DNA of 64,000 nucleotides from Bidens hawaiensis (Eukaryota > Streptophyta > Magnoliopsida > Asterales > Asteraceae), in contig JAIQDT010000001.1 of assembly GCA_021521415.1 (NCBI GenBank), forward strand, positions 4,030,001 through 4,094,000, written 5' to 3'. The notes beneath the pieces were generated by a model that saw only the letters and a list, made by a program, of their open reading frames with translations, was not told the origin of the DNA and searched no databases. The translations under genes were made by a program, and so were the position numbers. The first letter of the stretch is position 1. Each line of letters starts with the position of its first letter. Below, piece after piece: positions 33,284 through 45,248 of this stretch.

Positions 33284-35401
33284 ATCTGCACTAAACGAAC
33301 CAAGTTAGATAACTGTTAAGCAACTCAACAAGTTCGCTTTGTACCACGAGCGAAGTTGTGATTAAGACAGTATAGGCGAACTTAAAGGTGAGGCGAAGTT
33401 GGGAACAACTTCGCTTCATCTGTAAGTTCGTCTAAATAACTGTTAAGTAAAATGGTATAGGCGAAGTTGATGATAACTTCGCCTTATCACAACATCGCCT
33501 CAGGCGAAGATAAGTGTTAGGCGAAATTAAGCTTCAGGCGAAGTTGTGGATAACTTCGCCTTAGGCGAAATTAAGCCCCAGGCGAAGTTGCGGATAACTT
33601 CGCCTGAACTTAATCGGCGACTGTTAGGATTCCAACACCGGAAATCCGGTGTTTTCGGCTAAGTTCGACGATCAAGGACATCAAAACACATGAAATTAAG
33701 GATGTGTAGTTGAAAAGGATGTCCATGCACACGTTAACACAAGTTTTTAAGATCTCGGTTTTGAAGGTCCGACGACCCGAGGTCTAGAACCGGGTAAAAA
33801 CGATCAAGAACGAACATGTTTGTGAGAGATATCGACAACACATACCCTCAATGATAATAGAAACTGGAAACAAATATCGAAAACGGAAATAAATCAAGTT
33901 CGCCGGAATCTCGTAAGTTCGCCGGAATACAAGTTCGCTGAAATTTTTGAAAATAATGAATTTTTACCGTTTAAAAATCCTTATATAGGGTCAGAGTTGG
34001 TCAGGCGAAGTTACGGATAACTTCGCCTAGGCGAAGTTAAGCACAAGTTCGCCTGATTCAACAACTTCGCCTATAATTTCAGAATCAACCCTTTAAGTTT
34101 GAACATTTTGCAATTAACATTTGAAACTTTCATAAAGAGTTAAACAAAAATGATCAAGTCTAAGTAACCAGTTATAAAATAATACAACTACAAAAATAGA
34201 AAAACTTATAAAAAATTAACGAAATAAGGGATCAAATTTCAGTCTAGTCAGGGACCACTACGTTTTTAGAAAACATCCTAACAGGAATCATACTAACTAC
34301 GTGACTGTCACTTGGATCCGTGTTTAGCTGTATTATGACATAGAGGAACAGGTTGTAAGCATGTAAATAACTTAAATGGTTTTCATCGTTTGTGTGATAC
34401 GGATTAAGGTTCAATTAAGCTCAAAATTTAAGTGGGCAACAACTCAGAGATAATGATGCCTTCTATCTATTCTCAAAGCGTATTTGGCTTTACCCAAGTC
34501 ACCTCGAATTGACTTCGACCCATAGTGTCTGATTGACTTGTAGATACTCGGTGTCTGCTTCCCGTTCTCTTCTTACTCCAGAATCTTGATTGTTACAATA
34601 ACTCATAAGTACAATTTTTTTTTTTTTTTTTTTTTTTAACCGAAACATACTTATAGACTTCGGAGTACCAAACCACTGCAAGTCCCGAATCTGGATCACT
34701 GCAGTGTCTTGAAATGCTTTCTTCACGGGAATCAGAATACTTACGGGCTCGTGTATGACTGGGTAGTCGCTTTTCTGCCTATCATTCGGAAAGATATGCA
34801 TGAAGACATTCAAAACTCTTAAGGAGTTTCCACGTAAAATCGAGTAATTTAAGTGAATATCACATACACTTTTACGCACCATTAAAAATTACCATGACAT
34901 ACAATGACTGTCCTTAAGCCTTTTAAGCCTAATAACTTCACTAGTTAAGCACACACAATCAGTATATATATCATTTTCCAAGATTGTATCAATTTTCTGT
35001 TAAACATAGCACATTTACTTCATACGAAGTAATAGACTTGAAAAGTAATTTCATTTCCCTGAAATTTTGACTTCAATCGCCCCGATCACGTCAAAGTTTT
35101 CAGGTAAACGGCAATCCTGAAGATCCAATGGATCAACTGGACCGACCACATACAAGTATGTGTCCTTCCAACTAAGTATGAACGACTAATTTTCAGCGAT
35201 AGAAAGAAAACACATCATAAATCGCCCCGGTCACTTTCAGTCATCTGGTTAATGGCTATCCTCAAAATCTACAAGTAGAAGAAAAGGACCAAAACAAATC
35301 CTAAGACATGTCCTTCCAACTGAGATAACCGACATAATTTTAAGCGATTAGTGACGGTTTTTTTTTTTTTTTTATTTTAAAAATACAAAAGAAAAGCATG
35401 G
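33284..35401 (-). other. Long spacer between pol and accessory ORF with palindrome arrays
   Basis: No ORF of note. GGCGAAGTT/AACTTCGCC units, often as facing arms (GGCGAAGTTGTGGATAACTT and onward), fill 33320-33620 and 33890-34080. A run of about 21 T is at 34617-34637 and another of 18 T near 35354-35371. Two ~140-bp imperfect tandem repeats lie at 35076-35355 and share block order with 8281-8590 in the host element. The accessory ORF probably needs its own promoter, splicing or another device, since pol ends 2.1 kb upstream. Confidence 0.8.
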
Positions 35402-37561
35402 TTACTCGGGATTGATCATCCCGTTTAGCTCAATTAGGTTTTGAAATCTGGATTTATCAAACGCTTTTGTAAATAAGTCAGCGAAATTTTCGAGCGTATC
35501 GACTTTTTCGATCTTAATCAGTTTCTTCTTAGCACAATCCCGTATGAAATGATGACGAATGTCAATATGTTTGGTTTTACTATGTTTCACGGGATTGTTA
35601 ATTACTGAGATGGCTGCAGTGTTATCAATTAAAATAGGAGTGAGTAAGCTATTCAGACCATAGTCGCGCAATTGTTGTTGAATCCACAAAACCTGTGAAC
35701 AGCAGTTGGATGCTGCCATATATTCAGCTTCACATGTTGAGATTGCAACTGACGTCTGTTTCTTGCACTGCCAGGAAACTAATCTTCCACCGAGAAACTG
35801 ACATCCTCCTGTTGTCGACTTCCGACTCTGATTGCACCCTCCATAATCAGAATCAGTATAAGCAACCAGTTCCACGTCTCCTCCCTTCGGGTACCACAAC
35901 CCTAGCTTCGGCTTGCCCTTGAGATACCGTAGTATCCTCTTTGCACCTTTCAAATGAGATTCTTTCGGATTTGCCTGAAAACGTGCACAAAGACAAACAG
36001 CAAACATTATATCAGGCCTAGAAGCAGTTAAATACATTAATGAACCTATTATCGCCCGATACAGAGTTGGGTCCACATCTGCGTCACCATCTGATTCAGC
36101 GCCCAATTTGTGATTGACGCAGATTGGAGTGTCATATGGAGAACTGTCCTCCATCTTGAATCGCTTGAGCACATCTTGAACGTACTTCGTCTGATGAATG
36201 AACATCCCGTCCTTCTTCTGATCAACCTGCAATCCTAGAAAGAAAGTTAGTTCACCCATAGCACTCATCTCGAACCTTTTCTTCATGACATCCTCAAAAT
36301 CTTGACACATGGAGACTCTTGATGCAGCAAATATGATGTCATCCACGTAGACTTGAACTAGTAGGAAGTCGCTTCCTTCTCTCTTCACAAACAGTGTGCT
36401 GTCAATCAAACCCCTTTCAAAACCATTCTCTAGCAAGTAGTCCGATAACGTTGAATACCAGGCACGAGGTGCCTGATGTAATCCATACAGCGCCTTGCTC
36501 AACTTGTATACGTGATCTGGGAAGTCTGGGTCAGGAAAACCCGGAGGTTGCTCAACATACACAACCTCATCAACTTTCCCATTTAAAAACGCACTCTTCA
36601 CATCTAGCTGAAACACCTTCATTCTCTTACATGCAGCAAACGCCAAAAACAATCTTATCGCTTCCAAGCGGGCGACAGGAGCAAACACCTCATTGTAATC
36701 AATACCCTCTTGCTGATTAAAACCTTTAACAACCAGCCTCGCCTTGTTTCTAATGATAATCCCCTTTTCATCCCTCTTGCACTTAAACACCCATTTTGTG
36801 CCTATAGCATGCACATTCCTTGGTTTTTCAATCAAAGTCCAGACTTCCATCTTTTCGAATTGAGCCAACTCTTCTTGCATGGCCTCGACCCACGAGCTGT
36901 CCTTAAGAGCCATTTGATAATTTTTTGGTTCAATCTGGCTAATAAAGCAGGAGTACAAACATTCGTTCATTATACCCGTTTCTTTAATGCTTGTATAAAC
37001 ACAGGTGTGCTCATTCAAGCTACTTCTGGTTTGTACACTGGAGGACACATCACCTATAATATTCTCCAATGGGTGATCTTTGTGAATTCTCGTGGTCAGA
37101 ACAGCACCGACATGTAGATTATCTTCCAAATTTGAAGAGATCTCATCAATGGTTGTTTCTGGCTGAGAGTGAAATGGATTGATAAACTCATCTTCAGGTA
37201 AGGTAGCAGGGGTATCAATAGTGTTTGATGTGGAAGGTTGACTTTTCTGAATAAGCTGTCGTTGCGATAGATTCTCTTCCTCATCAAGTATCATCTTCGT
37301 TGCAATTCTTTCATCTTCTTCAGAAATTTCCAAATTAGGGATGTTAAATGACTTAAAAAGCTTAACATAGTCGAAAAGCTCAGCAAGTCCATTGCTTGGT
37401 TTTGGCGATTGGTAACTAGTAATGTCGGTGTTACACACCACCTCCACCTTGCAAGTCGACGTATTGAAGACCCATCTGTTGGGAGTCCCAACAACATAAC
37501 CGACTAAGATTCCTTCATCGGCTACTTCACCAAATTTCGAATTAGTCTTCAAATCGAACAA
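35402..37561 (-). pseudogene. Young copia pol: integrase end, RT and RNase H
   Basis: 719-residue frame. It opens at FDLKTNSKFGEVADEG, the linker after the integrase core. RT includes [23 protein letters not shown] and the active site YVDD (36338-36349). RNase H includes YTDSDYGGCNQSRKSTTG, ISTCEAEYMA and ADLFTKAFDKSRFQNL, ending at a TGA/TAA-type stop after GMINPE. It is complete from RT on. It is joined to the upstream integrase frame only by a frameshift near 37553, apparently a small deletion around GSPC. Confidence 0.9.
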
Positions 37562-38709
37562 GGAGACCCGAATGGTTCAAGACCGCTCAAGTTGGGCTTC
37601 CTTCCATGCATAAGCTCGTAACATGTTTTTCCAAGTCTCTTAACGGTTAACACCCTATTCAGAACATAGCAGGCTGTAGCAACTGCTTCAGCCCAGAATA
37701 TCACAGGAAGTTTTGAATCTGCCAGCATAGTTCTGGCTCCCTCAATTAAAGTTCGGTTCTTCCTTACAGCCACTCCATTCTGTTGCGGAGTATACGGAGC
37801 GCTGTATTGATGTTCGATTCCTTTCTGAAGACAGAAGATTTCCATTTCAAAGTTCTTGAACTCTGTCCCATTGTCGCTTCTGATGTATTTAACTGATTTA
37901 CTCATGACGTTCTCAACTTTTGTAATTAGATTCTTCACCATTTGAGCCGTCTCATCTTTCGATTTCAGAAAATATACCCACGAATATCGCGAGTAGTCAT
38001 CAGTGATCACCAAGCAGTAAGAAGTACCTCCTAGACTTTTTACATTCACGGGACCGAAGAGATCCATGTGAAGTAGTTCTAGAGTACCGGCAATAGAGTT
38101 GACCTTCTTGGTGAGATGAGATTTCCTGTGTTGCTTTCCCTTCTTGCATGCTATACATTTGTCTTCAAAGTTAAAACTTTTTAAGGGAACGCCCATCACA
38201 AGCCCATTCTTGACAATGAAGTTCATCTTCCGAAGATGAATGTGCCCCATTCTCCTGTGCCACAATTCAGATTCCGATTCGCTTGCTTTCGTCATTAAAC
38301 AAGATTCTCCCGTGGCCATTTCAGTAGACCTCATATCCATCACATATGTATTTGTTTCACGTGGAGCTTTCATTACTATCCACTCGTCTGGTATCTGAAA
38401 ACCAGGCTTCAACACGATCGCTTCATTCTTCGTGAAATGGACAGTGTAATCTTTATCACAAATCTGCGACACACTCAGCAGATTGTGCTTCAATTCCTCC
38501 ACAAAATTCACATTCTCAAGTGTCATGCTTCCATTTGACACTGTTCCTCTACCAGTAATTCTTCCTCCGCTTTCACCAGCAAAACTAACTCTCGCTCCCT
38601 GAACAGGTTTTAAGTCTTGCAACAAGTGTTTGTTGCCCGTCATGTGCCGGGAACAACCGCTATCTACAATCCAAAGACTGTGGGCAGCCCTGTTCAACTG
38701 TTCCTGCAC
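37549..38709 (-). pseudogene. Young copia pol: protease and integrase
   Basis: The frame is open from just after the gag stop (38724). The protease motif is VDSGCSRHMTGN. GAG-pre-integrase follows with HNLLSVSQICD and WHRRMGHIHL, then the zinc finger (CIACKKGKQH) and the integrase core (LHMDLFGP, SDNGTEFKN, YTPQQNGVA, ADSKLPVIFWAEA). It runs out at GSPCSI by a frameshift near 37553. It lies in the same frame as gag, separated by one TAA (38725-38727). Confidence 0.9.
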
Positions 38710-38724
38710 AATTAAAACAAAGAA

Positions 38725-41348
38725 TTAGAATCTTGGGACCCAAGACCAATTGGTCTTGGATCGATACGTCCCGTACCCTGGCTTTCCAAAGTTAGCATCA
38801 GGATAATTCCTGTAAGTCCTATTAGGAAATCTCCTTGAAGATTGAGTGTGATGCCTTCCAAACCTATGTGAATTGAAAGTGTTATATCTTGTGGTTTGGT
38901 TGAAAAACTGAGGTTTGTTTTTATGAAAACTTGAATTAGTTACATTTTGGCATTTTGAAAAGTTTTCATTTTTAGCAGTATCAAAATGATGCTTATTCTC
39001 AGTTTTATTTGGCCTCACACCTCTGAATCTCGGCTTCAGAGGGCAATCTGCAACAAGATGTCCTAATTTATTACATCTAAAGCAACACCTACTCTCCATT
39101 TTCTTTTCAAATGTTGTTTTGGATGTAGAGGCAGTATTACCAGCCGTTCGTCTCACATAAGGTGGGACGTACGGGTTGAGTGGAGTACTCTTTTTAGAAG
39201 TTTTATATTTATCTCCACCAGTGGGTAACAATACCTTCTCTTTTGTCTTACCTGATTCGGACAACTTATCCGAATCCGATGAGACTGGACTCGTAACAGA
39301 AATATTCACACTAGAAACAGGCGAACTCGTTTCGCCATTACTAACAGTTGGTTCTTTACATGTAACCTTGATTGGAATTGTCTGAGGAACTTCAAAATCC
39401 ACAGATTTCTGAACACTAGGGTTGAAAGTGTAATTGTGGTTATAAGGTGGTGGCACCTCGTGATAACCAATTCCTCCCCTCTTTGCAGAGGTACCTTGAT
39501 CACTAACGAGGTGATCAAGAATAGCTGAGGAATTTCAGAACTGCTCGAGTTTTCGGTTCAGTTCCACCACTTTCACCTGGTGGTCAGCAATCTGCTTTTC
39601 TCGTTCAGCAATAAGTTTAGTCTTTTCTTCTAAAACCTCATAACTTAGATCAATTACATCAATTTTTTCAGCAAGTTTAGTTTTTAAGCTTTTAACATCT
39701 TTTTCACATGCTTTTATTTTAACTTTGTAACTGTTTTCTCTTGCCTTTGTAAAATGATGATCTTCTTTAAGAGTTTTAAATTCAGCATCTAAACGAACAT
39801 ACTGATCAGTTATGGTAGCAAGTTGCTCAGACAAATTCTCACATTTAGTACAAAAAGATTTAGAACTTACCTCGGAGCGTTGATCATCGTTATCTGCCAT
39901 GAAAGCTTTCTCCTTACCAGTAGCTTTCTCCTCTCCAGTCATCTTCTCACAGTCTTCATTTTCTACCTTAGCCATATTCGCCTGCTCACCAGTTTCATTC
40001 GAATGCAGGTTCCAGTTGTATTCACCTGCTTCTCTGGACAACATGGCATTGATTTCTTTATTAATCCCAGTAGGCTGTGCAGACCGGCCTTGACCACGTT
40101 CAACTCTCTCGTTTCTGCATTCTTTAGCAAAGTGCCCATACTGTTGACAGTTATAGCACCTCACTTTAGACTTGTCGAATCCTGGCCTGCCACCCACAAA
40201 CTTTCTCCCCGTCTTATTCATGAAACGCTTGACTCGCCTTACTATCATGGCCATTTGCCATTGCAAATCCATCTCCTCCAGATCATCAGCATCGATCTGG
40301 TCATAATCCTCATCCAAAACAGCAGGGTCACAATCTTCCCTTGTATGTAATTCTCGTAAGAAGCAATAAATGAAGCATAGAGGCCAAACTGCTCTTCAGC
40401 AGATTTAACGCTCATTGGCATCTTCGAGTAATTATTGCTTGGGGAACTTGAAGATCCACTATTCTGACTTGCTGTCTGCTGAGTACCACTTGATCCACCC
40501 GCAATAAAGCAAACATCCCCATTTGTGTTTACTGACATATGCCCCTCTTGTGAAGAATAGGCACCCGACTCACCTTTCGAGTAGTAGGCGGCAGAGTCAG
40601 TTTTTGAACTTGTATTGGAGTTCACTTTCGCACCGTACATGCTCGGATCTTGAACCTGATCCATAGATGTTTCCTTTCTTACCATATTAAGCTCAAAAGT
40701 TCTGAGCTTGTTGACCGCGGTTTCAAGATCATAAGTAGAGAAGTCCTTGTCTTCTCTCATCAGTACAGTATACATTTCCCATTTTGGTGGAAGAGCATCG
40801 AGAAGTTTTTCTACAATCTCTTCTTCTCGGTAGGAGATGGAGTAGTTACTCAATTCAGTCATTAGATGATAATATCGTGTGATAATATCATCAAGAGATT
40901 CGTTCTTTAAGTACTTAAAGACTGAAAATTGAGTTTTAAGTAACTTTATCTTTGAGGCTCGAATGCCTACATTTCCTTCGAATCTGCTCTCAAGAGCTTC
41001 CCAAAGCTCTCTAGCTGATGTATACTTCCTGAAAGTATGGAGGATCTCCTGTGGAAGAGCCATTGTGATTGCAGCATGAGCCTTGCTTTCGGCTTCGTAC
41101 ATTTTCTTCTCCTCTTCTTCCATCTTACTGTACCTTTTTACCACATCCCGACCTTCGTATTCCATGGTCGGTGGAATATATCCATCCTGGATGCACACCC
41201 ACATCTTTGCATCCTGGTACTTAACATACTGAATGAACCGATCCTTCCACGCAACAAAGTCGGTTCCCTTCAGCAGCCTTGGGGCCTTAGTGGCTGACCC
41301 CGCTTCGACTTCCATTTTCACCAATTCAGAGATGTTAATTTGCGACAT
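38725..41348 (-). pseudogene. Young copia gag with two zinc knuckles
   Basis: The start MSQINISELV at 41348 opens the copia capsid domain (KDRFIQYVKYQDAKMWVCI, LWEALESRFEGN, ITRYYHLMTELSN). A frameshift near 40350 moves the frame to 40317-39535, which holds the first knuckle CYNCQQYGHFAKEC and a coiled coil. A TGA at 39535-39537 interrupts it. The same frame continues to 38725 with the second knuckle CFRCNKLGHLVADC and a basic, Asn/Phe/Tyr-rich tail ending WVPRF. Double knuckles are a Sirevirus trait. Confidence 0.9.
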
Positions 41349-41870
41349 CTTCCCGAAAAATTCAAAAATTTGTCCAAACAGTACTAAAGGCGAAGTTAAG
41401 AATAACTTCGCTTAAGTGTTAACTTCGCTGGAAAAATTCTTAAATTCGCGTGACTCGGCGAAGTTGAGAATAACTTCGCTTAAGGTAAGCGAACTTATCA
41501 GGTAAGCGAAGTTGAGGATAACTACGCTTAGGCGAACTTAGCAGGTAAGCGAAGTTGAGGATAACTTCGCTTAGGCGAACTTATGAGGCAGGCAAAATTG
41601 TGAATAACTTCGCTTAACCTTATATCTTCGCCGAAACCCTACTTTCAGCGACGGCAACTTCGCCTGAAGAACAATAACTTCGCCTGACGAACTTGAACTT
41701 TCTGCAGATCTGAAAAATGGATTTTAACGACGATTTTGACGGATTGAAGGCTTAAACACACTGGTAGGAAGCTAGAATGAGCAAAAACACCACAAACTCG
41801 TCCCGGTAACACCCGAAATGAAACGAATTCTACACCCGCGTGAAATCCCGAACCTCACAATCGAGCCGAT
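41349..41870 (-). other. Leader of the young copia with palindrome array
   Basis: Non-coding. Between about 41390 and 41690 there are many AACTTCGC/GCGAAGTT units, several as facing arms separated by 4-7 bases. They share the motif found in its LTR and in the 33.3-34.1 kb spacer. Confidence 0.8.
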
Positions 41871-41884
41871 GGCTCTGATACCAA
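41871..41884 (-). other. Primer binding site of the young copia
   Basis: The minus strand reads TTGGTATCAGAGCC, complementary to initiator tRNA-Met, one base from the 5' LTR. Confidence 0.95.
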
Positions 41885-41885
41885 T

Positions 41886-42329
41886 TGTAGGTTCCTGGAC
41901 GGATCGTACACGGGATGTCGCTATCGGCGCAGGTGCGGAATCCCTGCGTAGGTAGATACGAGCGTAGAATACGTATAAAATAAACACACGAGCAATAACC
42001 GAAACACGTTATATTGATAACCCGAAAACGTGACTCGAGGTCACTATTACAGACTCTGACTTGTAAACACGTAACACATGAACTAAACAACTTAAACGAA
42101 CCCTAAAACACCAACTCTATAAACTGTTACGGTGAACAGTATATATAAACACGACAACTTCGCCTCAGGCGAAGTTGTCCATAACTTCGCTTGTTCAACA
42201 AGTTCGCCTAAGCGAACTTGTTGACAACTTCGCTCGTTACATAAACATAAACATAATCATAAACATAATTACATTACAGACTCGATTACAAACGCTAGAC
42301 TATGAACTACTGACATACATGTACCAACA
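41886..42329 (-). repeat. 5' LTR of the young copia
   Basis: 444 bp, six differences from 30039-30482. The TATA box (minus GTTTATATATACTG) is at 42140-42149. On the minus strand the motif cluster at 42150-42238 is immediately upstream of the TATA box, in U3. Confidence 0.95.
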
Positions 42330-43027
42330 ACGGATAATTCTTTTTTCAAATCATGATTACTTATAGAAAAACCATCAATTTTTTCCCTAGATCTCATTTG
42401 TGATTCTAGTGATTGTCTATATGTATCCTTGATTGAAACAAGTTCTTTCATTAGTGAATCATTATGAGCATTAAGTAAATCAATTCTAGACTTCACAGTT
42501 TCACACTCAGAAAATGACACATTTTTAAATAATTTAACATAAGGACTAACCTCATCAATCTTAGCCGTGCACGCAAAAGAAGTTGGTTGCATGTTACACG
42601 AATCATTTGAATCCGCATCTATCTCATTGTCAGAGGACAATTCGTTCCCACTAGCATCTTGAAAACTTTCAATCAGCTCGAACATTGCCAGATTTGCTTG
42701 ATTAGCATTACACAGCAGTCTTTGAGTCCAGCCAGTTCCTTCAGCGGTGAGAAGAGCTTGTGACCCTGAAGCTTTAGAAAAACTACCTCCAGAAGTATTT
42801 TCAAGAGAATCATTGACCTTCTTTTCAGAATTTTTGTCTTGATTTTGAGGTCCATTATACTCCTTCTTTGGCTTGTCACGCTCCTTGGAAAAATGACCAA
42901 ACTCTTTGCAATTGTAACATTTGACCTTCATTTTATCAAAACCAACTCGTTTATGCATAGACGGTAAGTCTTTTCCAGTTCGTTGCATACATCTTCACCT
43001 TCCTTACAATCATCGCCATATCCCAAG
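42330..43027 (-). pseudogene. Host copia element: gag middle part, first zinc knuckle
   Basis: The frame reads MAMIVRKVKMYATN at the right edge (matching MAMIVRRVKRFMNK of the young copia). The knuckle CYNCKEFGHFSKER follows, in which the last Cys has become Arg, and then a coiled-coil region down to the ACGGA insertion site. There is a frame change near 42990. Confidence 0.8.
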
Positions 43028-43506
43028 TTTTGAAGAACGTGCCATGTTATATCTTGAGGCCCATGATCGTGCTTCCAAATGTGGCCCACGAAAACAACAA
43101 TAACTTGGCCCACGAAGATCCGTTTCAAGCCCATTACCAATCAAATTAAAGCTTGAAATGAGGAGCACGTTGTGGTAAACAGTCTATGGTGGTGTAGCCC
43201 CTATCCGAAGCCCAAAAACACCTTATAAATAAAGTTTTGGGCCTTTTATTATTTTTTCAACAGTTTTTCATTTTTCTTTTTGGGTTTGTGTTTTGCCCAT
43301 GGCCTTTTATGGGCCCAATTCGTATTAGAAACTCTATTTATATGCTTCTTATGTAATTAGGAGAGAAAGAATTGAATTTTGATAATAATTATTTTTCTCT
43401 TCACTTTCCCTGACATTTAGGTGGGATTCGGGGTTTTTTGGAAGATCATCACGGGAATTCACTAAAAATGTGATATGATCTTCATTATCGTTTTACCACT
43501 GCATCA
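43028..43506 (+). repeat. 5' LTR of the old gypsy element
   Basis: It begins TTTTGAAGAACG, where the partner has TGTTGAAGAACG, so the terminal TG has mutated to TT. It ends GCATCA. TATA-like TATTTATA lies near 43337. Confidence 0.8.
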
Positions 43507-43538
43507 GTTTGTATCAAAGCTAAATTCCTGGCTCAAAC

Positions 43539-44477
43539 ATGCCTCCAAGGAGAAATAGGCAATCAATCAATGAGTTTTATGAACGAGAGTTGGAAAAAAG
43601 GTTTATGGCATGGGTGGAGCAACGACTGGATCAAGTGGTCGATCAACTGACTGATCGAATGGCTAACTTGATGAATCATAGAAGGCAAAAACCTGAAAAC
43701 ACGGATGGGCGTGCCTTTGAAAATCCTTTTTTGGTGATGATGATTCGTTTTCGATGAGGTTCACGAGAGGGAACCAAGACGAAAGCATTGGGATGGCAAC
43801 CGGTGTTGGGATGCTGGGATGCGAATCGATATTTCAAAATTTTATGGGACTAGTTTGGATCCTGAATGGTTCATTGATTGGTTGGCCACAGTACAGGAGG
43901 TGTTTCAATTCAAGGAGGTGCCTGAAAATAAGTGGGTACCTTTGATCGCTACTAGGCTACATGGGAGGGCATCAGCGTGCTGGAAACTATTGAAGGTGAC
44001 ACGAAACAGGCTTGGGAAGTCATGTATTGTGGCATGGCCCAAGATGAAAAAATGGTTGTGGTCTAGCTTTTAACCTCACAACTTTCAATGGTTGATGTAT
44101 CAACGTTTGCAGAATCTGAATCAGGGATCCAGATCAGTTGATGATTATACAATCAAGTTTTACAAATTGGTGGCTCGTAACGATATTCAAGAAACAGATA
44201 AGCAACTTGGTACTCGGTATATTGGGGGTTTAAGGTTTCAGATCTAGGACTCGGTAAATCTTTTTGATCCGTTAACAATCCCCTAGGCACACCAACGGAC
44301 ATTGGCTTCTGAAAAACAAAACCGTCGGGTGGGCGGTTCATATTCACCAGCCCCTATTGGAGGAGTTTCAGGGTCGGGTGGTGGAGGACCTCTTGTTGTA
44401 CCTACTCAGCAGAGGTCAGTAGTAGCGGGGTGAAATGTTTCAACTGTGGTGAGACAGGCCATCGACAAGTTGACTGT
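43539..44477 (+). pseudogene. Old gypsy gag with CCHC knuckle
   Basis: The ATG at 43539 gives MPPRRNRQSINEFYERELEK. A frame change near 43720-43800 leads to 43819-44073 (MRIDISKFYGTSLDPEWFIDW, WKLLKVT) with the gag core. Further stops follow. The knuckle CFNCGETGHRQVDC sits at 44436-44477. Confidence 0.8.
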
Positions 44478-45248
44478 AAAAGGCTGGTAAGAGGCATTTG
44501 TTTGTTGAATCTGAGGATAAACAGTATGAAAAGGCCCTAGAGTATGATGAAAAACCTGAATATGAGGAGGAGGTTGTGACCATTGATGTGGGGTGAACTT
44601 GGTGGTTAGACGTTCTTGCTATACACCAAAGGCTGATGGGGACGGATGGCTTAAGAATAACATATTCCACTCCACATGTACCATTCTGGGGAAGGTTTGC
44701 ATGTTATCAATTCTGGAAATTGTGATAATCTGATTTCTAAAGAGGCAGTACAAAAGAATGAGAGTCACCCCATGCCTTACAAGATTCATTTGCTTAAAAG
44801 GGGGGGGGGGGAGAGGTAACGGTATCTAAAAAGGCACTTTTTTCTTTTTCTATCGGGGCCACATATATAGATGAGTTGTGTGTGATGTGGTTCCTATGGA
44901 TGCGTGTCACGTGTTGTGGGTAGACCTTGGGAGTATGATCAAAGTATAGAACATGACGGGCGGTCCAATTCTTATAACTTCATGTTTGGTGGGGTGAAGA
45001 TAACGCTTGTTCCTAGCAAGCCCAAGAAGCTAGCCACAAATCACTCGGGTAACCTGTTGACCATTAGTCAGTTTGAAGATGAGTTGGTGGAGGCAGACAG
45101 TGTTTTTTTTTATAGGGAAACCGGTGCCCGAGGAAGTTGAGATTCCTGAAGCTATGATTCCTTTACTTGAGGAATTTCTAATGTTTTCCTTAATGAATTT
45201 CCATTGCATGACATCCAACATCATATTGATATGGAGCCAGGTTAACAA
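44478..45248 (+). pseudogene. Old gypsy protease region, badly decayed
   Basis: Between the knuckle and RT. Short pieces such as VSKKALFSFSIGATYIDELCCDVVP and SLEYDQSIEHDGRSNSY-type runs are readable in shifting frames. The DTG/DSG active site cannot be identified. A run of ten G lies near 44802-44811. Confidence 0.45.

Larger units (their letters stand above)
30039..42329 (-). mobile_element. Young Sirevirus-like Ty1/copia element with accessory ORF
   Basis: Full-length 12.3-kb element inserted in the host element's gag. Both LTRs are 444 bp and differ at six positions by direct reading (about 1.4%). The perfect target duplication is ACGGA (30034-30038 and 42330-42334). Order on the minus strand is LTR, iMet primer site, leader with motif array, gag with two CCHC knuckles, protease, integrase, RT, RNase H, 2.1-kb spacer, 911-codon accessory ORF, polypurine tract and LTR. 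The Sirevirus group is known for large size, double zinc knuckles and an extra ORF 3' of pol. Gag has a frameshift and a TGA, and pol has a frameshift. Confidence 0.95.

Noticed and set aside
33320..34080. Short repeats at near-even spacing suggested a CRISPR-like array
   Set aside because: The repeats are palindromic, imperfect and irregularly spaced, occur in LTRs and leaders too, and the sequence is a plant retrotransposon.
43021..43027. CCCAAG before both LTRs of the old gypsy as a target duplication
   Set aside because: One copy lies inside the element before its 3' LTR, so it is not a flanking duplication; the right flank reads CATTA.
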